NCBI GenBank assembly: GCA_005885565.1
Contig: VAXK01000096.1
Location: 1 to 6,274 of the forward strand
Source of the DNA: Actinomycetota bacterium
GTDB lineage: Bacteria > Actinomycetota > Thermoleophilia > Gaiellales > Gaiellaceae
DNA length: 6,274 nucleotides
Direction: 5' to 3'
The stretch's first letter is position 1. Each line of letters starts with the position of its first letter. Both the position numbers and the translations under genes were made by a program. This document shows, in pieces, positions 1-6,057 of this stretch. The notes below the pieces were generated by a model. The model was not told the origin of the DNA and made no database searches. It was given only the letters and a program-made list of their open reading frames with translations.

Positions 1-473
1 ACGTCGTCGAGAAGCTGAACAAGATCGTCCGTGCCGAGCGGAAGCTGCGCGCCGAGCTGGGCAGGGAGCCGTTCTCGCGGGAGATCGCGAAGGACCTCGA
101 CCTCGGCCCCGACGAGGTGGAGCACATCCGCCGGAGCGCGCAGACGCCGGTCTCGCTCGAGAAGCCGGTCGGCGACGAGGAGGAGTCGGAGTTCGGACAC
201 TTCCTCACCGACGAGAGCGAGCCGCTCCCGGACGAGGCCGCGGAGGTGACGCTGCGCAAGGAGGCGCTGCGAGGGATCCTCGGCAGCCTCGCACCGCGCG
301 AGCGAGCGGTCCTCGAGCTCCGCTACGGCCTCGACGGCCAGCACCCTCGGACGCTGGACGAGGTGGGGCGGACGTTCAACGTCACCCGCGAGCGGATCAG
401 GCAGATCGAGAACCAGAGCCTGAAGAAGCTCCGGGCGCTGGCGGACGCCCAGAAGCTGCGAGAAGTCGCCTAG
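1..473 (+). CDS. sigA: Primary-type sigma-70 RNA polymerase sigma factor (RpoD/SigA family), C-terminal part only
   Basis: The 5' end lies outside the window; the first full codon is at 3 and the TAG stop at 471-473, leaving 156 residues. The protein directs core RNA polymerase to promoters. The first residues (VVEKLNKIVR) match region 3.0, whose Glu contacts extended -10 elements in known sigma factors. Domain 3 fills about residues 1-57. The acidic segment from about 58 to 80, containing FGHFLTD, is the region 3.2 finger. Region 4 runs from about 84 to 150, with the -35-reading helix-turn-helix at about 117-144 (TLDEVGRTFNVTRERIRQIE). The tail IENQSLKKLRALADAQ differs from the common IEAKALRKLRHP ending of primary sigma factors, so a close group 2 paralogue is possible. 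Codons are strongly G/C-ending. No terminator is visible before the next gene, 5 bp away. Confidence 0.95.
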   Translation, partial: VVEKLNKIVRAERKLRAELGREPFSREIAKDLDLGPDEVEHIRRSAQTPVSLEKPVGDEEESEFGHFLTDESEPLPDEAAEVTLRKEALRGILGSLAPRERAVLELRYGLDGQHPRTLDEVGRTFNVTRERIRQIENQSLKKLRALADAQKLREVA

Positions 474-478
474 GCCGG

Positions 479-1957
479 ATGCGCCGTCGCGCCGGGAAGG
501 GAGCGCTCGCTTCCTTCCTCTCGGCTTGCCTGCTCGTGATTTCGGGCACGGCGGCAGCCGCAACATCGGCGGCAAAGCCCGAGGTCGTGCCAAACGACCC
601 CGGCTATGCGAATCCGCAGTCCTACCAGCAGGTGGATCTACCCGCGGCGTGGTATGCCACGCTTGGCAGCTCAGCCGTTACGGTTGCGGTCGTCGACGGC
701 GGGGCTGTACAACTGCCAGATCTAGCGTCGCCGAGGCTGCTGGCGGGCTACAACGCAATCGACGGCAGCAGCAACGTGGCAGACGAGTTCGGTCACGGCA
801 TCGGCATCACCGCAACCATCGGCGCGGGCATCAACGACGGGCTGGGAGTACCAGGTGTTTGCCCGCAGTGCAGCATCCTGCCGGTGAAGGTCACGACCAA
901 CAACGTCGGCACAAACGACGTCTTGGCCAGGGGTATCAACTGGACGACTGCGCACGGCCCACAGATCATCAACCTCTCGCTCGGCTACAACACGGATCCG
1001 TCGGTCGATGAGGCAGCTACCGCCGCCTTAAACAGCGGCATCACGGTCGTAATCGGCGCTGGAAACAGAGGTTCATCCGACCCTAGCGCCAATCGTCTGG
1101 CTTCGGACAGCCCGCACGCCATTCGCGTAGCCGGCGTCGACGCCAACAACCAACTGGACTCCCACTCCGATTACGGTGCCAGCTGGGTAGACATCGCCGC
1201 TCCTTGGTGTAACCCAGTAGAAGACTCTCAAGGGAGAGTCGGAGCTGGCTGCGGCACTTCAGGAGCCACTGCGGTGGTCTCCGGAACTGTCGGTCTCCTG
1301 AAGAGCTTCAGGCCGTCCCTCACCTCGGCCGAGATCAAGAGCATCCTGATGTCCACCGGAACGAAGGTCCCAGGACTGGCGGTCGCCTGTGGCTGCGTGT
1401 TGAACGCCTACCAGGCGCTGATCGCCGTCGGCTACGTGCCGCCCAAGCAAATTGCCGTCAGCGTCATTGGCGACGGCAGCGGCACGGTCCAGGACGGCAC
1501 GCCGAACATGGACTGTGACGACCACTGCGTCGAGTGGCTCCCCGTTGGCAGCCAGCTCACGCTGACGGCCAAACCCGAGAAGTGGTCCGTCTTCGCCGGC
1601 TGGAGTGGCTACGGCTGTTCAGGAACGAACCCGGTCTGCGCGCTGACAGTCAGCGGAGACATCAGCGTTACGGCGAGCTTTGCTCCCCGGATGGTCTCAC
1701 TGAGTGTGCATAAGCGCGGCCTGGGCACCATTACCGGAGGAGGTATCAAGTGCGGCCGCCGCTGCGCTGCGAAGCTAGCCGCGGGCACGGAGATAGCTCT
1801 GAAGGCGCAGGCTAGGCCCGGTTGGAAGTTCGCTGGCTGGAGCGGTGCCTGCCGCGGCAGGAAGCCGGTCTGTCGGCTAGCGCTCGCCAAGAACGTTGTG
1901 GTGGAGGCCGCCTTCAGCAAGAGCAAGCCGAGAACACTGACGAGAGGCTCGTGGTGA
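479..1957 (+). CDS. Secreted subtilisin-like serine protease (S8 family) with two C-terminal Cys-containing InlB-like repeats
   Basis: This 492-residue protein is probably an exported endopeptidase. A signal peptide is clear: basic MRRRAGKG, a hydrophobic stretch to about residue 22, and a likely cut in the Ala run near 26-29. The subtilase triad is present: Asp73 (VAVVDGG), His106 (FGHG) and Ser261 (GTSGA), with oxyanion-hole Asn196 (GAGN). Motif contexts are degenerate, with GHGIGI for the usual HGTHVAG and GTSGATAVVSG for GTSMATPHVAG, yet activity is plausible. No I9 inhibitor prodomain fits in the roughly 45 residues before the catalytic domain. Residues 325-402 and 404-480 are two repeats of the divergent InlB B-repeat type, each with FAGWSG and four Cys. 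The ATG is 5 bp after the sigma stop, with only a weak AGG upstream, so translation may be coupled. The gene has more A/T-ending codons than its neighbours, a TTA codon and five CTAG tetramers, suggesting transfer. Confidence 0.93.
   Translation: MRRRAGKGALASFLSACLLVISGTAAAATSAAKPEVVPNDPGYANPQSYQQVDLPAAWYATLGSSAVTVAVVDGGAVQLPDLASPRLLAGYNAIDGSSNVADEFGHGIGITATIGAGINDGLGVPGVCPQCSILPVKVTTNNVGTNDVLARGINWTTAHGPQIINLSLGYNTDPSVDEAATAALNSGITVVIGAGNRGSSDPSANRLASDSPHAIRVAGVDANNQLDSHSDYGASWVDIAAPWCNPVEDSQGRVGAGCGTSGATAVVSGTVGLLKSFRPSLTSAEIKSILMSTGTKVPGLAVACGCVLNAYQALIAVGYVPPKQIAVSVIGDGSGTVQDGTPNMDCDDHCVEWLPVGSQLTLTAKPEKWSVFAGWSGYGCSGTNPVCALTVSGDISVTASFAPRMVSLSVHKRGLGTITGGGIKCGRRCAAKLAAGTEIALKAQARPGWKFAGWSGACRGRKPVCRLALAKNVVVEAAFSKSKPRTLTRGSW
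1451..1918 (+). repeat. Tandem pair of protein-level repeats within the protease gene
   Basis: Two diverged copies encode residues 325-402 (1451-1684) and 404-480 (1688-1918). Each has a beta-rich opening (VSVIGDGSGTV; LSVHKRGLGTI), then C-x3-C (Cys346/350; Cys425/429), a Gly-rich turn before a TLTAK or ALKAQ strand, the motif FAGWSG (372-377; 451-456), C-x6-C (Cys380/387; Cys458/465) and a closing strand ending VTASF or VEAAF. The plan resembles the divergent InlB B-repeat / Flg_new_2 family found at the C-termini of secreted bacterial proteins. In an extracellular protein the four Cys could form disulfides. A wall-binding or spacer role is inference. Confidence 0.85.
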
Positions 1958-1965
1958 GCCGTCCT

Positions 1966-1979
1966 TAGACTTCGGTGTC
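1966..1979 (+). promoter_or_regulatory. Possible -10 element placing a leaderless start on the M20 peptidase gene
   Basis: TAGACT at 1966-1971 matches TATAAT at four of six positions and ends 8 nt before the GTG at 1980, so transcription could begin on or next to the start codon. No purine-rich ribosome site precedes the GTG. A CTGACG hexamer at 1937-1942 resembles a -35 box, but its 23-bp spacer is too long. This is a weak prediction; readthrough from the protease gene is the alternative. Confidence 0.3.
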
Positions 1980-3299
1980 GTGGATGCGGTGTGGGAAGCC
2001 GAGCTCGGCGAGTTCCTCCGCATTCCGAGCGTGAGCGCCGACCCGGCGCATGCCGACGACGTGCGCCGCGCCGGCGAGTGGGTCTGCGCCTTCGTCCGTG
2101 CCGCGGGCGGGACGGCCGAGCTCGCGCCGCTCGGCGAGGGGTTTCTCGCGCTCGGCGAGCTCCCGGCCTCCTCCGGTGCGGCCGACGCGCCCACCGTGCT
2201 CGTCTACGGCCACTTCGACGTGCAGCCGGCCGCGCCGCTCGAGCTCTGGGAGAGCGACCCGTTCGAGCTCGCGGTGCGCGACGGCTGGGCATACGCGCGG
2301 GGGATCGCCGACGACAAAGGCCAGCTCTATGTACTCCTGAAGGCCGCCGCGGAGCTCGCGCGGGAGGGCGCGTTGCCTGTGAACGTGCGCATCGCCTGCG
2401 ACGGCGAGGAGGAGATCGGCGGCCACACGATCGTCGACTTCCTCGCCGCCGACGACGGCCGGGCGGATGCATGCGTCATCTTCGACGCGGGCTTCCTCCG
2501 GCCCGGGCTGCCCGCGTTCTGCATCGCGACCCGCGGGCTCGTGACGCTGGAGATCGCCGTGACGACGGGCGGGCGCGACCTGCACTCGGGCATCTACGGC
2601 GGCGCGGCGCTGAACGCGATCCACGTGCTCGTCGACGGCCTCGCGGCTCTCTTCCCACGCGACGGCCGGCTGCCGGAGCCGCTTCGCCAGGGGATCGTTC
2701 CCCCGGCCGAGGAGGAGGTCGCGGGCTGGAGGGAGCTGCCGCCGGGAGGCGACGAGCTCGCCGGCCAGGGCGCGAAGCCGCTCGACGCGCGCGCCGCGGA
2801 GGAGTTCTACCTTCGCACCTGGGCGGAGCCGTCGCTCGACGTGAACGGGATCCTCGGCGGCAAGCCGGGCGTGCGGAACACGACCATCTCGGCGCGGGCC
2901 TCGGCGGAGCTTTCGATTCGCCTCGCACCCGGGCAGGAAGTAGCGCCGATCGGCGCGGCCGCGGAGCGGATGCTTCGGGAGGGGCTGCCGGAGGGCGCGG
3001 AGCTCGAGGTGCGAACGGCCGGCGCGCCGCCCGCCTCGATCCGGCCCGACGAAGCCGCGGTGCAGCTCGGCCTCGACGCGTTCGAGCGTACCGTCGGGGT
3101 CCGGCCGCTCCTCGTCCGATCCGGCGGGACGATTCCGATCGTGCCCGCCCTCGCGGCACGCGGGACTCCGACGATCCTCACCGGCTTCTCGCTCCCCGAG
3201 AGCAACATCCACTCACCGAACGAGCGGCTGCCTGTGGAGCACCTCCCGCTCGGCGTCGCGACCGCGCGCGAGCTGTTCGGTGCGCTCGCGAAGCTCTAG
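1980..3299 (+). CDS. M20-family zinc metallopeptidase (carnosinase/CNDP-like dipeptidase)
   Basis: The product, 439 residues and probably cytoplasmic, should hydrolyse dipeptides or related N-acyl amino acids with a two-zinc centre. By comparison with CNDP2 and CPG2, the metal ligands are His78 (GHFDVQP), bridging Asp111 (RGIADDKG), Glu145, Asp169 (IFDAG) and His411 (NIHSPNER). The general base is Glu144 (DGEEEIGG), and Asp80 supports His78. The lid/dimerisation domain is about residues 190-310 and carries RDLHSGIYGG (199-208), whose His202 reaches the partner active site in family structures. All key residues are intact and length is usual. The GTG at 1980 is the annotated start; GTG at 1989 would remove only three residues, and neither has a Shine-Dalgarno. 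No signal peptide is seen. Codon use is very GC-rich, unlike the preceding protease. Exact substrate is not readable. Confidence 0.95.
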   Translation: MDAVWEAELGEFLRIPSVSADPAHADDVRRAGEWVCAFVRAAGGTAELAPLGEGFLALGELPASSGAADAPTVLVYGHFDVQPAAPLELWESDPFELAVRDGWAYARGIADDKGQLYVLLKAAAELAREGALPVNVRIACDGEEEIGGHTIVDFLAADDGRADACVIFDAGFLRPGLPAFCIATRGLVTLEIAVTTGGRDLHSGIYGGAALNAIHVLVDGLAALFPRDGRLPEPLRQGIVPPAEEEVAGWRELPPGGDELAGQGAKPLDARAAEEFYLRTWAEPSLDVNGILGGKPGVRNTTISARASAELSIRLAPGQEVAPIGAAAERMLREGLPEGAELEVRTAGAPPASIRPDEAAVQLGLDAFERTVGVRPLLVRSGGTIPIVPALAARGTPTILTGFSLPESNIHSPNERLPVEHLPLGVATARELFGALAKL

Positions 3300-3303
3300 A
3301 GCT
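3292..3303. other. 12-bp perfect palindrome holding two interlocked stop codons
   Basis: AGCTCTAGAGCT is its own reverse complement. The plus-strand TAG at 3297-3299 ends the M20 gene and the minus-strand TAG at 3298-3296 ends the HxlR gene, so the two convergent genes overlap by 4 bp. There is no intergenic space for a conventional terminator. Confidence 0.85.
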
Positions 3304-3640
3304 GGACCGGCTCGTCCACGAGCCAGTCGTGGCCGAACCGCCGCATCTCGTCGATGATCGGCAGCAGCGCCTCGCCCTTGTCGGTGAGCTCGTACTCGAC
3401 GCGGGGCGGCGACTCCGGGTAGCTCCGGCGCACGACGATCCCCTCGTGCTCCAGCGCGCGAAGGCGCTCGGAGAGGGTTCGCGGGCTGATGCCGCAGCAC
3501 GAGTGCTCGAGCTCCGAGAAGCGGCGCGCTCCCTCCGAGAGGTCGTGGACGAGGATCGCCGTCCACTTCGCCCCCACGATCTCCGCGCACGCGGCCACCG
3601 AGCAGGACGTCGCCTCGTGCACGGGGTTCATCGTCCGCAT
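3296..3640 (-). CDS. HxlR-family winged helix-turn-helix transcriptional regulator
   Basis: A 114-residue DNA-binding protein, the usual size for the family. An N-terminal Cys (Cys13) leads into the winged helix: GAKWTAILVHDL (23-34), RRFSELE (39-45), the recognition region GISPRTLSERLRALEHEGIV (50-69) and the wing with PPRVEYELTDKG (78-89). In HypR, YodB and similar members the corresponding N-terminal Cys senses oxidants or electrophiles. Extra cysteines here are Cys18 and the adjacent Cys48-Cys49. I chose ATG 3640 because a TACAAT box lies 7 nt upstream, implying a leaderless mRNA; ATG 3631 would give 111 residues. A longer frame to 3748 would overlap the amidase by 85 bp without matching the family. 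The gene follows the amidase by 23 bp and may control itself and the permease-amidase pair, which is inference. Confidence 0.93.
   Translation of the reverse strand: MRTMNPVHEATSCSVAACAEIVGAKWTAILVHDLSEGARRFSELEHSCCGISPRTLSERLRALEHEGIVVRRSYPESPPRVEYELTDKGEALLPIIDEMRRFGHDWLVDEPVQL
3305..3328. terminator. Inverted repeat just past the M20 stop; possible terminator hairpin without U-tract
   Basis: GGCTCGT (3309-3315) and ACGAGCC (3318-3324) are perfect arms. After one C/A mismatch the pairing continues with GAC (3305-3307) and GTC (3326-3328). It starts 5 bp after the M20 stop and lies inside the 3' end of hxlR. No T-run follows on either strand, so it would be an atypical terminator, or simply coding sequence that happens to fold. 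Confidence 0.3.
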
Positions 3641-3667
3641 GTGACGGATTGTACTCTGGCGCGTTAC
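3641..3667 (-). promoter_or_regulatory. Predicted leaderless promoter and overlapping dyad of the HxlR gene
   Basis: On the minus strand TACAAT (3653-3648) matches the -10 consensus at five of six positions and ends 7 nt before ATG 3640, so transcripts would start at about the A of ATG. No Shine-Dalgarno precedes either ATG. The -35 position (about 3676-3671, ACCTTT) is poor. GTGACG (3641-3646) and CGTTAC (3662-3667) form an imperfect inverted repeat (one mismatch) around the -10 box, placed where an autoregulatory operator would sit. Confidence 0.45.
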
Positions 3668-4575
3668 CGGAAAGGTCCCGGCGTGGCCCCGAGCTTCGGG
3701 ATCGAGAAGCGCGCGATCGTCCCGAAGCCGCCCGGCGCCGGCTTGCACGCCTGGGCCACGCCCGCGTCGCAGGCGACCGAGAGGAAGATGAACGCGTCCT
3801 CGATCGAGAAGCCGTGCTCGTCGACGAGGAGCCGTGCGGCCTCCTCCGAGACGAGCTTCAGCGCGTCGCCGTAGTCGTCGGCGGTTGCGTGGGGGAGCCA
3901 GCGGTCGCGAAGCTCCGTCACGGGCCAGGTCGCCTGCTTGCCCTTCAGCAGGTCGAAGCGCACGGTCACCTCGCCGGCGATCTCGACTCCGGTGAAGCAG
4001 ATCTCGCCGTCGCCCATCGAGGCGTGCATGTCCCCGACGGCGAACATCCCGCCCGGCTGGCGGACCGGGAAGAAGATGCGCGCGCCGGCGCCGTGCAGAT
4101 GGTCGTCGAGGTTGCCGCCGTGGCGGCCGGCGAGGCCGTTCGAGAGCCTGTCGCCGTCCGTCGCCACGCCCACGACGCCGACCATCGGCCGGGCGGGGAA
4201 GCTGACGCGGTCGTTCATCCGGACCATGCCGTCCTCGACGCGGAAGAGCCGAGTGAGCGGCGAGCGCACCTCGTCGATCAGCTGCCCGAAGCCGGGGATG
4301 AGCGTCGCTACGCCCCAGTCGATCGGCTTCACCTCGAGGATCTCGGCGATCAGCGAGTCGCCGGGCTCCGTGCCCTTCACGGCTACCGGGCCGGTGGCGC
4401 CGTTGATCCGCTCGAGGTCGATCTCGGTGACGAGGTCGTCCTCGGAGCGGATCTGGCCGGTGAAGCAGTCGTTCGTCTCGAAGACGACCGTGTCGCCGGG
4501 CGCGACCTCGAGCACCGGCTCGAGATCGGGCCCGAACGACCAGATCACCTGGTCACGTGACAGCCGGTGCTGCAC
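3664..4575 (-). CDS. Acetamidase/formamidase family amidase (FmdA/AmdA-like)
   Basis: This 303-residue, probably cytoplasmic enzyme belongs to the family that hydrolyses short aliphatic amides such as formamide or acetamide to ammonia and the acid. Family landmarks in order: HRLSRDQVIWSF (3-14), APGDTVVFET (25-34), NGATGPVAVKGTEPGD (58-73), IPGFGQ (93-98), the GRHGGNLD block (150-157) and the signature GDMHASMGDGEICFTGVEI (181-199). About 300 residues is typical for the shorter bacterial members. The start is GTG 4575, chosen because GAGGG (minus strand, 4585-4581) lies 5 nt upstream and the N-terminus matches the family; it overlaps the permease gene by 23 bp, implying coupled translation. 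The stop is TAA, 23 bp before the HxlR start. True substrate is uncertain, as many members were never assayed. A matching permease next door supports amide or amine nitrogen use. Confidence 0.95.
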   Translation of the reverse strand: MQHRLSRDQVIWSFGPDLEPVLEVAPGDTVVFETNDCFTGQIRSEDDLVTEIDLERINGATGPVAVKGTEPGDSLIAEILEVKPIDWGVATLIPGFGQLIDEVRSPLTRLFRVEDGMVRMNDRVSFPARPMVGVVGVATDGDRLSNGLAGRHGGNLDDHLHGAGARIFFPVRQPGGMFAVGDMHASMGDGEICFTGVEIAGEVTVRFDLLKGKQATWPVTELRDRWLPHATADDYGDALKLVSEEAARLLVDEHGFSIEDAFIFLSVACDAGVAQACKPAPGGFGTIARFSIPKLGATPGPFR

Positions 4576-6025
4576 CGACGCCCTCAGGGGCCACCGTCTC
4601 GTCCTCGACGTACACGCGCTCCATGTCGCGGAGCCGCTCCGGCTCGGTCGCCCAGAGCCAGATCGCCAGCACGACGCCGGCGGCGACCCAGCCGATCGCG
4701 ATCCAGTTCGCGTACTTGATCGGGTACGTGGGCGGGAACTTCACGTACTCGTAGTAGAGCGGGAAGAAGAAGAGCACCGCGCCCGCCGCCGGCAGCACGA
4801 AGTGGAGGAGCGGGTTGAACTCCGCGCGCCGCTTCGTCCAGTAGTGCCAGATGCAGCCGAGGCAGATGAGGATGTAGACGACCACGACGACGATCACGGC
4901 GAGCGTCGCGATGAAGGCGAACCCGACGAGCGGCCCCCACTTCCAGCCGAGGAGGAACGAGAGCACGAGCGCGAACGCGCTCATCCAGATGATCGCCACG
5001 TGCGGCGTCTTGAACCTGGGGTGCGTGCGGCCGAGCGGCGCCGGCGCGAGCCGGTTGCGGGCGAGCGCGTAGAAGACGCGGGTCGCGGCGTTCACCGCCG
5101 CGTTCGAGTTCGCGGCGATCGAGTTGCAGATGGCGAGGAAGACGACGATCCAGCCGGTCGACCAGAAGACCTTGCCTAGGTTCCGCCACGGGTCGGCGCC
5201 CGTCGCCTGGTTGACGAAGTTGTCGAACCCCGCCCCGAAGACCCACGCGTACGCGGTCAGCACGTAGAAGAGGCCGATCGCGAGCGCGGAGCCGACGACG
5301 GCGATCGGGACCGTCCGGCGCGGGTTACGCGCTTCCTCTCCGAGCGGGGCGGCAGCTTCGAACCCGATGAAGGCGAGGATCGCGAAGACCATCCCGCGGA
5401 AGACGCCGCTCCAGCCGCCGAGGGCGTGATTCGGGTTGAAGGGGGCGAGGTTGAGGTCGCCGGTGTTCGAGAGCAGCATCCAGATCGCGAGCGCGCCGAA
5501 GACGGCGATCTCGAACGCGCCCAGGATCACGCCGGCGGTGGTCGAGAGCCGGATGTCGCGGTAGGTGAGCAGGAAGACGATCACCGTCATCAGCGTCGCC
5601 CAGATCCACCACTGGCCGGTGTAGTGCCAGCCCGCCTCGCTTCCCATCACCTCGCGCATCGCCCAGCCGAACTCGAGGTAGAGGAACGGGGCGACGAGGG
5701 GCTCGAAGAGGATGAAGAGCCACGCGACGATAAAGCCGGCCGGCGGCCCGAGGGAGCGCGCGGCGTAGGCGTAGAGGCCGCCGGCGGACGGCTCGAGCCG
5801 CGCGAGCTGGCCGATCGCGACGGCGGCGCACAGGCACGCGACGAGCGCGAGCAGCACGGAGAGCGCGAGCGCCTGCCTCGAGAACGGCACCGAGATGTAG
5901 ATCGAGTACGCGACGGCGGCGCCCGGCGCCATATGGGTGATGGACTGGAAGAGAACCTGCGGAAGGCCGATCGAGTGCTCGCGCAGGTGGTCGAAGGTCC
6001 GGGCCGGAACTCGTGCCGCTTCCAT
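4553..6025 (-). CDS. APC-superfamily amino acid/amine permease
   Basis: A 490-residue inner-membrane transporter with about 12 hydrophobic spans, the usual size and topology. N-terminal GLPQVLFQSITHMAPGAAVA (20-39) matches the first helix and its substrate-binding Gly-rich break. The family motif FIGFEAAAPLGEEARNP (219-235) is complete, and NAATRVFYALARNRLAP (312-328) matches the signature after helix 8. The C-terminal tail from about 460 is charged and cytoplasmic. The ATG at 6025 is preferred because GAGGAGG (minus strand, 6036-6030) stands 4 nt from it but only 1 nt from the GTG at 6028. The last 23 bp overlap the amidase start. A promoter with a palindrome in its spacer is predicted upstream. 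The family carries amino acids, polyamines and amines; pairing with an amidase suggests an amide or amino-acid derivative, but the substrate cannot be read. Confidence 0.95.
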   Translation of the reverse strand: MEAARVPARTFDHLREHSIGLPQVLFQSITHMAPGAAVAYSIYISVPFSRQALALSVLLALVACLCAAVAIGQLARLEPSAGGLYAYAARSLGPPAGFIVAWLFILFEPLVAPFLYLEFGWAMREVMGSEAGWHYTGQWWIWATLMTVIVFLLTYRDIRLSTTAGVILGAFEIAVFGALAIWMLLSNTGDLNLAPFNPNHALGGWSGVFRGMVFAILAFIGFEAAAPLGEEARNPRRTVPIAVVGSALAIGLFYVLTAYAWVFGAGFDNFVNQATGADPWRNLGKVFWSTGWIVVFLAICNSIAANSNAAVNAATRVFYALARNRLAPAPLGRTHPRFKTPHVAIIWMSAFALVLSFLLGWKWGPLVGFAFIATLAVIVVVVVYILICLGCIWHYWTKRRAEFNPLLHFVLPAAGAVLFFFPLYYEYVKFPPTYPIKYANWIAIGWVAAGVVLAIWLWATEPERLRDMERVYVEDETVAPEGVGAAPAVT

Positions 6026-6029
6026 CACG

Positions 6030-6036
6030 CCTCCTC
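6030..6036 (-). promoter_or_regulatory. Strong ribosome binding site of the permease gene
   Basis: GAGGAGG on the minus strand is the clearest Shine-Dalgarno of the window. Its distance of 4 nt to ATG 6025, against 1 nt to GTG 6028, decides the start. Confidence 0.75.
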
Positions 6037-6057
6037 GGTCGCTCTTCGCCCCGCGCG

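Noticed and set aside
518..529. LSAC at residues 14-17 of the protease as a lipobox
   Set aside because: The hydrophobic stretch continues for several residues after the Cys and an Ala-rich type I cleavage site follows, so a soluble secreted protein is likelier.
1965..3212. 415-residue open frame on the minus strand opposite the M20 gene
   Set aside because: It is Arg/Ala/Glu-rich with no motif, while the plus strand has a complete M20 zinc site. It arises from the GC-rich codon pattern.
3641..3748. Longer HxlR start reaching back to 3748
   Set aside because: It would add 36 residues unlike the family and overlap the amidase gene by 85 bp. The TACAAT box fits the start at 3640.
1991..3874. 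627-residue plus-strand frame across M20, hxlR and the amidase end
   Set aside because: It is a low-complexity Arg/Ala/Gly translation crossing three genes supported by family motifs, in the wrong frame for all of them.
4552..4561. Palindrome GTCACGTGAC at the permease-amidase overlap
   Set aside because: It is fully explained by coding needs (the permease stop and the amidase codons for Ser-Arg-Asp) and does not lie in a promoter-like position.
3649..5179. Plus-strand frames of 303 and 413 residues opposite the amidase and permease genes
   Set aside because: Composition is Asp/Arg/Val or Ser/Arg repetitive, without recognisable domains. The opposite strand encodes clear FmdA and APC families.
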